Assembly: GCF_009828055.1 (NCBI RefSeq)
Contig: NZ_WTYB01000002.1
Coordinates: forward strand, 62,001-126,000
Direction of reading: 5' to 3'
DNA length: 64,000 bases
Source of the DNA: Erythrobacter ramosus
GTDB lineage: Bacteria > Pseudomonadota > Alphaproteobacteria > Sphingomonadales > Sphingomonadaceae
A program made the translations under genes and the position numbers. The notes beneath the pieces are model-generated. The model did not search any database. It saw only the letters and a list, made by a program, of their open reading frames with translations, and was not told where the DNA came from. The first letter of the stretch is position 1. Each line of letters starts with the position of its first letter. Shown piece after piece: positions 7,819 to 15,964 of the stretch.

Positions 7819-8828
7819 AGCGGCCTGCCGCCGTCCTTGCGCTGTCGCTTGTCACGCTTGGCGGCGTGATGGCGAACGCGCGGCTGGTGGCCCCCACCAT
7901 TTCGGATGCTGCGATCACGGGGAGCGGCTTTCCGGCCAAGCTTTCTGACTACGGCTTCTTCATCCAGCCCGATGCGCAGGTGCCGAATCTCGGCGTTCAT
8001 CCCTATGCCCTCAACACCCCGTTGTGGTCCGACGGGGCGGAGAAGCTGCGCTTCATCTACCTGCCCGAAGGCACGCAGCTTGTGGCTGATGGCGAGGGGC
8101 TGCTGAAGTTCCCGGTCGGCGCAGCGATCATCAAGACATTCGCGTTCGGCGAAGGCGAGGCGCGGCGGTTGATCGAGACCCGCGTGCTGCTCCACCGCGC
8201 GGATGGCTGGGTGGCACTGCCATATCGCTGGAATGCCGAGCAAACCGAGGCGACGTTGGCTTTGGCGGGCGGCCGGCTCGATCTGGTCACTCCGGCAGGC
8301 GAGACGATTTCCTATGCTATTCCGAACAAGAACCAGTGCAAGGGCTGTCATGCCAAGGACGGGCAGGTGATCCCGATCGGCCCCAAGGCGCGTAATCTGT
8401 CGGTCAAGTGGATGGCACAGATGCTGGACAGCCGCGTACTCGACCGGCTGCCTCCGGGCGGGGCTACGATGCCAGTCTGGGCGGGTTACTCGGACAAGGG
8501 ACCGGTGGAGCCCTTCGCCCGCGCTTATCTCGATGTGAACTGCGCCCATTGCCACCAGCCCGGCGGCGGCGCGTCCAATTCAGGACTCGATCTGCGCTGG
8601 GAGCAAGCCGATCCCCACGCGATCGGAATCCTCAAGCGCCCGGTCGCGGCGGGCCGCGGGGCGGGGGGGCATGATTTCTCGGTGCTCCCCGGCCAGCCCG
8701 ATAAATCGATCCTGCTATTCCGAATGGATAGTGCGGAGCCCGGTATCGCCATGCCTGAACTGGGCAAGGCCAGCGTTGACAAACAAGGCGTCGCCGTCGT
8801 GCGGCGCTGGATTGCGGAGATGGAATGA
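7815..8828 (+). CDS. SO2930-family diheme c-type cytochrome
   Basis: The 337-residue protein has an N-terminal export signal (about 1-22) and two heme c attachment motifs, CKGCH at 175-179 and CAHCH at 243-247, so it should bind two hemes in the periplasm. The stretch between the signal and the first heme contains LWSDGAEKLRFIYLP and PVGAAIIKTF, and the block after the first heme contains NLSVKW. These fit the SO2930 (HNE_0200) family, which is recurrently paired with a beta-helix protein like the one upstream. The start is GTG, overlapping the previous stop as GTGA. Its electron partner is not known. A copy of the redox partner oxidase is not present nearby. Confidence 0.9.
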   Translation: MKRPAAVLALSLVTLGGVMANARLVAPTISDAAITGSGFPAKLSDYGFFIQPDAQVPNLGVHPYALNTPLWSDGAEKLRFIYLPEGTQLVADGEGLLKFPVGAAIIKTFAFGEGEARRLIETRVLLHRADGWVALPYRWNAEQTEATLALAGGRLDLVTPAGETISYAIPNKNQCKGCHAKDGQVIPIGPKARNLSVKWMAQMLDSRVLDRLPPGGATMPVWAGYSDKGPVEPFARAYLDVNCAHCHQPGGGASNSGLDLRWEQADPHAIGILKRPVAAGRGAGGHDFSVLPGQPDKSILLFRMDSAEPGIAMPELGKASVDKQGVAVVRRWIAEME

Positions 8829-9808
8829 TGAAATGGGTCTGGCGCGGTTTGCTCGCGCTCCTTGGCATCCTCGTGATCGCCTTCCTGATCTTCCGCACCC
8901 CCGATACGGACGCGGCCGAAATGCGCGCCAAGTATGGTGGGCGACCATCGCAATTCGTCGCGATCGGTGGGGGCGTGACCGTCCACCTGCGTGACGAGGG
9001 GCCGAAAGATGCGCCCGCGATTGTGCTGCTCCACGGCTCCAATGCCGATCTGCACACCTGGGAGCCCTGGGTCGCGGCGCTCAAGGGCCAGTACCGGGTG
9101 ATCCGGTTCGATCAGGTTGGTCATGGCCTCACCGGGCCTGACCCCAAGGACGATTACAGCCGCGACAATTACGTCGCCGATATCCTCGAAGTGGCGGACA
9201 CGCTGGGGCTGAAGCAGTTCATCCTCGGCGGCAATTCGATGGGCGGAAAGCACGCGCTAGCCTTTGCAGTCGCCCACCCTGAGCGGCTGACCGGTCTGGT
9301 GCTGGTCGATGGCAGCGGCGGGCCGATGCTGAAGCTGGATACCAAGAAAGACGACGACAGCGGCAATATCGGGTTCAAGATTGCCCAGACGCCGGGGATC
9401 AATCTGCTGGTCGAGCAGATCACCCCGCGCAGCTTGATCCAGCAAAGCCTCGAACAATCGGTCTCGGTGAAATCCGTCGCGAGCGAGGCGGCCGTGACGC
9501 GTTACTGGGAGCTGCTGCGCTACCCCGGCAACCGCCGTGCGACCTTGAAGCGGTTCGGCTATCCCTATGATCCGCTGGCCGAGGCGGATATTGCCAAGGT
9601 CACCACGCCGACGCTGATCCTGTGGGGCGAAGAAGATCGCGTGATCCCGGTCGAAGCGGGCAAGTGGCTCGCCAAGACCATGCCGAACAACACACTGGTG
9701 ATCTATCCAAAGATCGGCCACCAGCCGCACGAGGAAGCGCCTGACGCCACGCTTAGCGACTTGCAACCGTGGCTTGCCGAGCACGCCTTGACCGCAAAAC
9801 CGGAGTAA
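8825..9808 (+). CDS. Membrane-anchored alpha/beta hydrolase
   Basis: This 327-residue protein has an N-terminal membrane segment (about 8-24) and then an alpha/beta hydrolase fold. The oxyanion region is LLHGSNAD near 68-75, the nucleophile elbow is GGNSMGG with Ser138, the acid is Asp271 in EEDRVIP, and the base is His299 in KIGHQPHEE. Two in-frame ATGs (8825, 8828) are both possible, and the first overlaps the cytochrome stop by 4 bases. Translational coupling to the beta-helix and cytochrome genes suggests that it works on the same material in the periplasm. The substrate cannot be read from the sequence; an ester or similar bond is the default expectation. Confidence 0.88.
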   Translation: MMKWVWRGLLALLGILVIAFLIFRTPDTDAAEMRAKYGGRPSQFVAIGGGVTVHLRDEGPKDAPAIVLLHGSNADLHTWEPWVAALKGQYRVIRFDQVGHGLTGPDPKDDYSRDNYVADILEVADTLGLKQFILGGNSMGGKHALAFAVAHPERLTGLVLVDGSGGPMLKLDTKKDDDSGNIGFKIAQTPGINLLVEQITPRSLIQQSLEQSVSVKSVASEAAVTRYWELLRYPGNRRATLKRFGYPYDPLAEADIAKVTTPTLILWGEEDRVIPVEAGKWLAKTMPNNTLVIYPKIGHQPHEEAPDATLSDLQPWLAEHALTAKPE

Positions 9809-9901
9809 CCCCCGCCCGCACGCCCGGGCCCACTGGACGCCAAGGTTGCTTGCACCCTACACCCTTTCGCACTTGCACACAGAATCGAAAGGCTGGCGGC
9901 T

Positions 9902-10606
9902 TTGCGCAAACTCGGGATCATCGGCGGCAAGAGCTGGGTGTCGACCGCGACCTATTACGATCACATCAACCGCATCGTCCAGAAACGCGCAGCCCCGATG
10001 GCGAGCGCGCCGCTGCTGATTGAGAGCCTGGATTTTTGCCAGCTCTACGCCTTGCGCGAAGAACGTGACTGGCAGCGTGCGGCCAGCGTGCTGATCGAGA
10101 GTGCAAAGCGGCTTGAAGGTGCGGGTGCGGAGGGCCTCATCATCGGCGCCAATTCGATGCACCGGTTGTATGACGATGTGGCGGTCAGCGTGAACATCCC
10201 GATCCTGCACATCGCCGAATATGTCGGCCTCGCCATGAAGCTCGCCGGTGTGACCAGCGCGGCGCTGCTGGGCACCCGCAACGTGATGACCGAAAGCTTC
10301 TATCGCAAGCGGCTGGTTGCCCACGGGATCGATTTGCTGCCGCCCAACCTCGACTATGTCGAGATGCTCGACCGGATCATCTATGACGAGCTGATGGTCG
10401 GCAAGGTTACGCGCGAGGCCGAGCGGACGCTCAAGACGATCATCACCAACAAAGCCCAGGAAGGCGCTGGCGCAGTGGTGCTCGCATGCACCGAGCTGGA
10501 TTTGGTGGTCGATGTCGATGCCAACGTCCTGCCGATCTTTGACAGCACCCGCATCCATTGCGAAGCGGCTGCGGACTGGATTTTGCATCAGGAAGCCGGG
10601 GGATAG
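9902..10606 (+). CDS. Aspartate/glutamate racemase-family protein lacking first cysteine
   Basis: The 234-residue protein begins RKLGIIGGKSWVSTATYYDHI, typical of the aspartate/glutamate racemase superfamily. The start is TTG at 9902, with GAAAGG nine bases upstream; no ATG or GTG gives this conserved N-terminus. Family racemases use two cysteines on opposite sides of the substrate. The second is present (Cys196 in LACTELD). The first motif, usually C-x-N-T-M-H or CNT-x-H, reads GANSMH at 82-87, with glycine where cysteine is expected. The fold call is firm, but racemase activity is doubtful. The gene stands alone, 93 bases after the hydrolase. Confidence 0.85.
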   Translation: MRKLGIIGGKSWVSTATYYDHINRIVQKRAAPMASAPLLIESLDFCQLYALREERDWQRAASVLIESAKRLEGAGAEGLIIGANSMHRLYDDVAVSVNIPILHIAEYVGLAMKLAGVTSAALLGTRNVMTESFYRKRLVAHGIDLLPPNLDYVEMLDRIIYDELMVGKVTREAERTLKTIITNKAQEGAGAVVLACTELDLVVDVDANVLPIFDSTRIHCEAAADWILHQEAGG

Positions 10607-10903
10607 TCTTCGGCTCATCGGGCTGGACGTGCTGTTGGTCGATTAGCTGGGTTGCAAGGGGTGCAACCGATTAACTTTTACTCCTAAGGCGCGCTCGGAT
10701 TTTGTCGCGGAAACGTTTTGGCATTATCCGGGTCTTCGGGTCGCACCGATTGGCCCTTGGGGCCGCTTTCCTCCCCCCCAATCACCGGAAGGCGGCCCCA
10801 TAATTTTTCTTATCCAACCGTCTGTTTTCCCGCCATTTTTGCAGTGTTCTTGCCTCGTTCTGGTTGAGAACCCTGTCCGGCTCGCCTACGCGCTCGACCT
10901 GTG
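10607..10903. other. Intergenic region, two hairpins, no gene seen
   Basis: This stretch of about 297 bases between the racemase-like gene and dgt has no open frame with a plausible start and family resemblance. It holds a perfect seven-pair hairpin GGTTGCA-AGGGG-TGCAACC at 10650-10668. It also holds the terminator-like structure at 10759-10808, which is listed separately. The latter half is relatively T-rich (TTTTTCTT, TCTGTTTTCC) and may carry the dgt promoter, although I cannot place its boxes. Confidence 0.5.
10759..10808 (+). terminator. Rho-independent terminator-like hairpin
   Basis: GGGGCCGCTTTCC at 10759-10771 pairs with GGAAGGCGGCCCC about 14 bases later. The stem is 13 base pairs with a single wobble, and it is followed a few bases on by TTTTT at about 10804-10808. 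The geometry fits transcription ending on the plus strand. It lies about 150 bases after the racemase-like gene stop and 95 bases before dgt, so it may instead end a short untranslated transcript or act as an attenuator for dgt. Confidence 0.65.
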
Positions 10904-12067
10904 ATGACCCGCGCCCTCTATGCTGCCGACCCCGAGGCTCACGGGCCGCGCGAATTCGGCGGCGCTGGTGATGGCGAGCGGCGCGGTCCGCGCAGTGCTT
11001 TCCAGCGTGATCGTGACCGGATCATCCATTCGATGAGCTTCCGGCGGCTGAAATCCAAGACCCAGGTGTTTATCGCCCCTGATGGCGATCACTACCGCAC
11101 CCGCCTGACCCACAGCCTTGAAGTCGCGCAAATCGGACGGGTGATCGCCCGCGCGCTTGGGCTGGACGAGGACCTGACCGAAGCCCTGTGTCTTGCCCAT
11201 GATCTCGGCCATCCGCCTTTCGGTCATGCAGGGGAAGCGGCGCTTTCGGCTGCAATGGAGCGCCATGGCGGCTTCGATCACAATGCGCAGGCGCTGCGCA
11301 CAGTGATGCGGATCGAGTGCCCTTATCCCGCGCATGACGGGCTCAACCTCACCTGGGATCTGCTGGAAGGCCTAGCCAAGCACAACGGCCCGGTGACCGC
11401 GCCAAACTGGGCGCTGGCGGAATTGGACGAAGCTTTTCCGCTGATGCTCGGCACTTGGCCCTCGCTCGAGGCGCAAGTGGCGGCTGTGGCGGACGATATT
11501 GCCTATGACAATCACGACATCGACGATGGATTGCGCGCCGGATTTCTGAGCCTTGACGATTTGCTCGCTCTCGATTTCCTCGCAGATCAGTGGCGTAGCG
11601 TCGAAAAGCGCTTCCCCCATGCCCCGCGTGACCGTCTGCTGCGCGAGATGATACGCGACCAGATCGGGCTGATGGTGAATGATGTGATTGAGCACACTGC
11701 GGCGCAGGTGAAAGGCCTGCGTTCGGTGGCAGATGTGCGCGAAGCCGGGCGCCAGCTCGCCGGGTTCTCCCCCGCGATGGCCGCACAGGAACGGCGCCTG
11801 AAGACCTTCATGTACGAACGGCTCTACTACCACCCCGAACAGATCGCGGCGGCCGAGCGCGCGCGTGATGTCGTGGCGCGGCTCTACGCCGCTTACGCGC
11901 AGGACGCGCGCCTTATGCCGGACGACTGGCAGGCCCGCCTGCCGCAGCGCGATCCGAGCCGCGCGCGGGTGATCGCCGATTTCATCGCCGGCATGAGCGA
12001 CCGGTTTGCGATGCAGGCGGTGAGCAAGATCTACGGCGAGCGTCCCTCGGGTCTGATCAATGTCTGA
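10904..12067 (+). CDS. dgt: Deoxyguanosinetriphosphate triphosphohydrolase-like protein
   Basis: This 387-residue HD-domain enzyme belongs to the dNTP triphosphohydrolase family, which splits dNTPs to deoxynucleoside and tripolyphosphate. Family signatures include FQRDRDRIIHSMSFRRLKSK near the N-terminus, TRLTHSLEV and the HD motif in AHDLGHPPFGHAGE, followed by FDHNAQALR. A GTG three bases earlier is also possible; ATG at 10904 is the simpler choice. The stop overlaps the next gene (ATGTCTGA, 8 bases). The length fits the shorter alphaproteobacterial type rather than the E. coli enzyme, so the preferred nucleotide may differ from dGTP. Confidence 0.93.
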   Translation: MTRALYAADPEAHGPREFGGAGDGERRGPRSAFQRDRDRIIHSMSFRRLKSKTQVFIAPDGDHYRTRLTHSLEVAQIGRVIARALGLDEDLTEALCLAHDLGHPPFGHAGEAALSAAMERHGGFDHNAQALRTVMRIECPYPAHDGLNLTWDLLEGLAKHNGPVTAPNWALAELDEAFPLMLGTWPSLEAQVAAVADDIAYDNHDIDDGLRAGFLSLDDLLALDFLADQWRSVEKRFPHAPRDRLLREMIRDQIGLMVNDVIEHTAAQVKGLRSVADVREAGRQLAGFSPAMAAQERRLKTFMYERLYYHPEQIAAAERARDVVARLYAAYAQDARLMPDDWQARLPQRDPSRARVIADFIAGMSDRFAMQAVSKIYGERPSGLINV

Positions 12068-12782
12068 TCCGCGCAGCATGGGTCCGGTACGCATCGCTCT
12101 GGTCGGGGCAACAGGGCTGGTTGGCCGCCGCGTGATCGAGATTGCCAGCGCAGGCGATGAGGTGCGGATCGTCGGCATCGCCCGGCGCGAGGTTCCGCTG
12201 CCGCCCGGCGCGCGGATGGAGATGTTCGTGGCAGAGCCCGCCAAATGGGGCGAGGTCCTCGACGCGGTGCGCCCGCGCGCGCTGATCTGTGCGCTTGGCA
12301 CCACCTGGAAGAAGGCTGGGCGTGATGAAGCCGCGTTCCGCGCGGTCGATCATGATCTGGTGCTCGCCACCGCCGAAACGGCCAAACGGGCCGGGGTGCC
12401 CAACATGGTGGTGATCAGTGCCGCGGGAGCCGATGCCCGTTCCAAGAGCCTGTATATGCGCGTGAAGGGCGAGACCGAAGAAGCGCTGTCACGCGTCGGG
12501 TTCAAGCGGCTCGATATCCTCCATCCGGGCCTACTACGCGGGACACGCACCGACGACCTGCGCTTTGCCGAGCGGGCGGCGATCATCGCCGCGCCGCTGA
12601 TTGATCCGCTCTTGTCGGGTTCATGGCAGCGGTTCCGCTCGATCGATGCGGGGCTGGTGGCTGAGGCCGCGCTGGGGCTTGCGCTACGCCGGGCCGGTGG
12701 GCGCTTTACGCACGATAACGAGGCGATGCGCCGCGCCGCGCGTGAATGGCGTCGCTTGGGCGAGATGGGAGAGGCTCAATGA
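12060..12782 (+). CDS. NAD(P)-binding atypical SDR (TIP30/HIM1-like)
   Basis: The 240-residue protein has the Rossmann start RIALVGATGLVGRRVIE near residues 10-26, then ALICALGTTWKKAG and a VVISAAGADARS strand where classical SDRs carry their serine. It lacks a YxxxK motif in the normal place but has YMRVKGETE at about 137-145, as in HTATIP2-like atypical SDRs. A role in electron transfer or quinone-like reduction is possible but unproven. It overlaps dgt at its start and the ABA4-like gene at its end (ATGA), so the three genes are probably translated from one mRNA. Cytoplasmic, with no signal peptide. Confidence 0.85.
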   Translation: MSDPRSMGPVRIALVGATGLVGRRVIEIASAGDEVRIVGIARREVPLPPGARMEMFVAEPAKWGEVLDAVRPRALICALGTTWKKAGRDEAAFRAVDHDLVLATAETAKRAGVPNMVVISAAGADARSKSLYMRVKGETEEALSRVGFKRLDILHPGLLRGTRTDDLRFAERAAIIAAPLIDPLLSGSWQRFRSIDAGLVAEAALGLALRRAGGRFTHDNEAMRRAAREWRRLGEMGEAQ

Positions 12783-13231
12783 TCGACTGGAATGCGTGGT
12801 TCAGCATGGTCAACCTGCTGGCGCTGATCGCGTGGACGGGGTTGATCCTGCTGCCGCGCTGGCCAGCGCTCCTGTCCGGAATCCTCTATCTCGGCATTGG
12901 CCTGCTATGCTTGATCTACGCCACCGGGCTGATCGGCCTGTTGAGCGGGCTAATCCCCAATCCGCAAGGCGGCGGAGCGAATTTCACGACCATCGAAGGC
13001 GTCCGCTCGATCTTTGGTTCGGACGGCGGCGTCACCATCGGATGGACGCATTACCTCGCCTTCGATCTGTTCGTCGGCCTGTGGATCGCCCGCGATGGCG
13101 ATGCGAAGAACATCTCGCGCTTCATTCAGGCACCGGTATTGCTGGCGACCTTCATGGCCGGGCCGCTTGGCCTGCTGGTGTGGTTGGGCTTGCGCGAGCC
13201 GATTGCGCGGCGGCAGGGGCGCTTTCGCTAG
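12779..13231 (+). CDS. ABA4-like (DUF4281) membrane protein
   Basis: The 150-residue protein has four predicted membrane helices. It carries the hallmark loop of the ABA4-like family: FTTIEGVRSIFGS followed by GWTHYLAFDLFVGLWIARD. Plant ABA4 is needed for neoxanthin formation. The bacterial relatives are uncharacterised, so a carotenoid-related role here is only a suggestion. The ATG at 12779 overlaps the preceding stop as ATGA; an in-frame TTG or GTG start further upstream would place extra residues inside the previous gene. It is the last gene of the dgt cluster. Confidence 0.88.
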   Translation: MIDWNAWFSMVNLLALIAWTGLILLPRWPALLSGILYLGIGLLCLIYATGLIGLLSGLIPNPQGGGANFTTIEGVRSIFGSDGGVTIGWTHYLAFDLFVGLWIARDGDAKNISRFIQAPVLLATFMAGPLGLLVWLGLREPIARRQGRFR

Positions 13232-13254
13232 CTTTTGTGGTCGCATCGCTGGTG

Positions 13255-13291
13255 GCCGAAAACCGGTCACCACTTTTCGGCGCGATGCTCC
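13255..13291. repeat. Possible short interspersed repeat
   Basis: The non-coding sequence GCCGAAAACCGGTCACCAC followed by TTTTCGGCGCGATGCTCC resembles a short repeat often seen between genes in alphaproteobacteria (core ACCGGTT-CCACTTTT-CGATGCTC). GCCGAAAA and TTTTCGGC within it are an exact inverted pair of eight bases, so it can fold. Only one copy is visible here, so the assignment rests on memory of the pattern and needs a genome-wide count. Confidence 0.35.
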
Positions 13292-13364
13292 AAATCCCTG
13301 CTGGACCGTTACGTGACGTTGCGCTTAACCTCTCTCCACACAGCTTTTGGGAGAGAGCAGCGCC

Positions 13365-14927
13365 ATGGCGAGAAACGCCTATCACGACTTTTCGACCTTC
13401 GATGCGATCCTGCACTTCTGGGCCAAGGAGCGGCCTGACGGTCCGGCATTCGATCACGACGGGCGGGTCACGAGCTATTCCGAGGCTGATCTCCTCACCC
13501 GCCAGCTGATCGCATTGTTGCACGCCCGCGGGATCGGCGCGGGGGACCGGATCGCGTGGCTCGGCAAGAACCGCGATACCTATTTCCTGCTCTATATCGC
13601 CGCGGCACGGATGGGCGCGGTGATGGTGCCGATCGGCTGGAGGCTGGCCCCGCGAGAGATTGCCTATATCCTCGGCGATACCGAGGCGAAGCTGCTGTTC
13701 GCCGATGCGGAATTCATCGAGACGGCGCACAAGGTCGCGGGCGAAGTTTCCGCCAATCCCGAAGTGATCGAGGCGGAAACCGCGCGCACGGCAGCAGGGG
13801 GCTTCGAACCGGCGGACTATACGCCGCCGGGGCCGCATGATCCGGTGTTGCAGCTTTACACCTCGGGGACGACCGGCAACCCCAAGGGCGCGATGCTGAC
13901 CAACACCAATCTGCTCGGCCTGAGGAATGCGGGCAACGAAGCGGGGCTGGACTGGCAGTTCTACGAGCCCGGTGATTGCATGCTGATCGCCATGCCCTGC
14001 GCGCATATCGGCGGCACGGGGCTAGTGAACATCGCGATTGCCAATGGCGTGCGCAGCTTGGTGCAGGCGGAATTTTCCCCCGTCGGCGTGCTCGAAGCGA
14101 TCGAGGCTGGGGCGACGCATATGTTCATCGTGCCGGCGGCGCTCCAGATGGTGGTGCAGCACTCGCGCGCGGCGACCACGGATTTCAGCAACCTCAAATA
14201 CTTGATGTATGGCGCGGCGCCCATGCCGTTGGAATTGCTCAAGGAAGCGGTGCGGACTATGCCGACCACCCGGTTCCTGCAAGCCTATGGCATGACCGAA
14301 ACGTCCGGCACGATCTCGATCTTGCCGCCCGAGGATCACTCCTTGGAGGGCAATCAGCGGATGCGCTCAGCTGGCAAAGCCTGCCCCGGTGTCAGTATCG
14401 AAGTGCGCGGGCCGGATAATGTCGAGGTCCCGCGCGGCGAGATCGGCGAGGTCTGCATACTCTCACCCAGCAATACCCCGGGCTATTGGAAGCTGCCCGA
14501 CGCGACGACCAAGACCATCGACCCCGATGGCTGGCTCCACACCGGGGACGCGGGCGTGATGGACGCTGATGGCTATGTCTATATCCAGGACCGCATCAAG
14601 GACATGATCATCTCGGGCGGCGAGAACGTCTATCCCGCTGAAGTGGAAAGCGCGATTTACGGCCACCCCGCCATCGCTGAGGTCGCCGTGATCGGCGTGC
14701 CGAGCGCCAAGTGGGGTGAGGAGGTGAAGGCCTGCGTCGTCGCTAAACCTGGGCACGAAATCGACGAGGCTGATGTGATCGCCTGGACGCGTGAACGCAT
14801 CGCTGCCTTCAAGGCGCCCAAGAGCGTCGATGTGATCCCACTGATGCCGCGCAACGCGAGCGGCAAGATCCTGCGCCGCGAGCTGCGCGCGCCTTATTGG
14901 GAAGGCCAAGAAAGACAAGTGAGTTAG
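13365..14927 (+). CDS. AMP-dependent acyl-CoA synthetase (fatty acid--CoA ligase)
   Basis: This 520-residue ANL-superfamily enzyme adenylates a carboxylic acid and transfers it to CoA. The motifs are in order: the P-loop-like LYTSGTTGNPKGAM near 170, YGMTETSG near 312, GWLHTGDAG near 390, DRIKDMIISGGENVYP near 412, and the late MPRNASGKILRREL with the catalytic lysine. The start is the ATG at 13365, preceded by GGGAGAG; the frame is open to an earlier TTG. Long-chain fatty acid, cinnamate-like or other acid substrates are all possible. It stands alone downstream of the dgt cluster. Confidence 0.92.
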   Translation: MARNAYHDFSTFDAILHFWAKERPDGPAFDHDGRVTSYSEADLLTRQLIALLHARGIGAGDRIAWLGKNRDTYFLLYIAAARMGAVMVPIGWRLAPREIAYILGDTEAKLLFADAEFIETAHKVAGEVSANPEVIEAETARTAAGGFEPADYTPPGPHDPVLQLYTSGTTGNPKGAMLTNTNLLGLRNAGNEAGLDWQFYEPGDCMLIAMPCAHIGGTGLVNIAIANGVRSLVQAEFSPVGVLEAIEAGATHMFIVPAALQMVVQHSRAATTDFSNLKYLMYGAAPMPLELLKEAVRTMPTTRFLQAYGMTETSGTISILPPEDHSLEGNQRMRSAGKACPGVSIEVRGPDNVEVPRGEIGEVCILSPSNTPGYWKLPDATTKTIDPDGWLHTGDAGVMDADGYVYIQDRIKDMIISGGENVYPAEVESAIYGHPAIAEVAVIGVPSAKWGEEVKACVVAKPGHEIDEADVIAWTRERIAAFKAPKSVDVIPLMPRNASGKILRRELRAPYWEGQERQVS

Positions 14928-14943
14928 CGGCAGGTCTCCTGAC

Positions 14944-15543
14944 ATGAAACAGCACGCCCCCGCCACAGAGCGCAACCGCGCACCGATTGCCGAAGTGCTG
15001 GCGAGCGAGTTGCCCGCCAGCGGCACTGTGCTCGAAATTGCGGCAGGGACCGGAGAACACGCGGTGTTCTTCGCTGGGCAATTCCCTGCCCTGCAATGGC
15101 AGCCGACCGATCCCTCGCCCGAGGCGCTGGAGTCCATCGCAGCCTATCGCGCGGACTATCCCGGTGACAATCTCGCTGTCCCGCTGCTGCTTGATGCAGC
15201 GGCGCCAGAGGCGTGGCCGGTCGCCCAAGCTGCTGCTTTAGTGTGCATCAACATGGTTCACATCAGCCCTTGGGAAGCGACCCTCGGGCTTTTCCGGGGG
15301 GCTGCCCAAGTGTTGAGCTTCAGCGGTGCACCGCTGATCCTTTACGGCCCCTATATCGAACAGGGCGTGGAAACGGCGCCGTCAAACCTCGACTTCGATG
15401 CCAGCCTGAAAGCCCGCAATCCACTTTGGGGCCTGCGCGAGGTCGAGGCTCTGGATGCGCTCGCCGCCACGCATGGTATGCGGCGGACCGCGCGCCACGC
15501 GCTGCCCGCCAACAACATCATGCTGGTTTATCGCAAGATTTAA
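14944..15543 (+). CDS. DUF938 family methyltransferase-like protein
   Basis: The 199-residue protein begins ATERNRAPIAEVL, followed by VLEIAAGTGEHAVFFA, the SAM-binding loop typical of DUF938 proteins (related to human METTL26). Later blocks include INMVHISPWEAT, PLILYGPY and a final NNIMLVYRK strand. The substrate is unknown. It begins 16 bases after the acyl-CoA ligase stop, so the two may be cotranscribed. Its stop overlaps by four bases with the stop of the convergent entericidin gene. Confidence 0.9.
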   Translation: MKQHAPATERNRAPIAEVLASELPASGTVLEIAAGTGEHAVFFAGQFPALQWQPTDPSPEALESIAAYRADYPGDNLAVPLLLDAAAPEAWPVAQAAALVCINMVHISPWEATLGLFRGAAQVLSFSGAPLILYGPYIEQGVETAPSNLDFDASLKARNPLWGLREVEALDALAATHGMRRTARHALPANNIMLVYRKI

Positions 15544-15671
15544 TCGATTGCGCGCTTGCCGGCCTGCCCGACCGACTTGATATCGTCGCCAATGCCGTCA
15601 ACCGTATTGCACGCGGTAGCAGTCAGCGCGAGAGCGGCGAGGGCGGCGGCGGTCAATGCATTGCGAATCAT
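15540..15671 (-). CDS. Entericidin-like small lipoprotein, copy 1
   Basis: This 43-residue peptide is too short for routine gene calling but clear. A basic start (MIRN) and hydrophobic signal end in the lipobox TATAC, giving a lipidated Cys21. The mature part NTVDGIGDDIKSVGQAGK matches the entericidin A/B pattern (CNTVxGxGxDI). AAGGA lies 10 to 14 bases upstream of the ATG. Entericidins are small envelope lipoproteins linked to stress-induced lysis or antidote roles in enterobacteria; the function in this group is not established. It ends inside the last codon of the convergent DUF938 gene. Confidence 0.88.
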   Translation of the reverse strand: MIRNALTAAALAALALTATACNTVDGIGDDIKSVGQAGKRAID

Positions 15672-15768
15672 CAGATCACATCCTTTATGGGAAGGCATGG
15701 AAGCTCAACGCGCGACCCTGCATAAATATTCCTGACAATTCCATGAAGCATCCCGCCGCCGCGTCGGC

Positions 15769-15900
15769 TCAGATTTCTTCTTCGACCTCTTTCGATGCCG
15801 ATTTGAGGTCGTCGCCCATGCCGTCGACAGTGTTGCATGCGGTGGATGCCAACAGTGCCGGCACGGCGACGAGTGCGAGAAGCAGATTACGAGTGGTCAT
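15769..15900 (-). CDS. Entericidin-like small lipoprotein, copy 2
   Basis: This is a second 43-residue paralogue: MTTRN, a hydrophobic signal, lipobox ASTAC with Cys21, then NTVDGMGDDLKSASKEVEEE. The Cys-NTVDG core is identical to copy 1 while the tail is much more acidic. AAAGGAG lies seven bases upstream of the ATG, a near-perfect ribosome site. It precedes copy 1 in the leftward direction with 97 bases between them, enough for a separate promoter. The two may be an antidote and toxin style pair as in E. coli ecnAB, but that is an analogy only. Confidence 0.88.
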   Translation of the reverse strand: MTTRNLLLALVAVPALLASTACNTVDGMGDDLKSASKEVEEEI

Positions 15901-15964
15901 GGCGGGGTGCTCCTTTGAATGGACCCTACCTCGTGTACCGGCGCGAGTGTCCAAAAGGTCCATG

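Noticed and set aside
12601-13509. Rightward 302-codon frame across the ABA4-like gene and the next start
   Set aside because: It overlaps two genes with clear family motifs in other frames and has no motif of its own.
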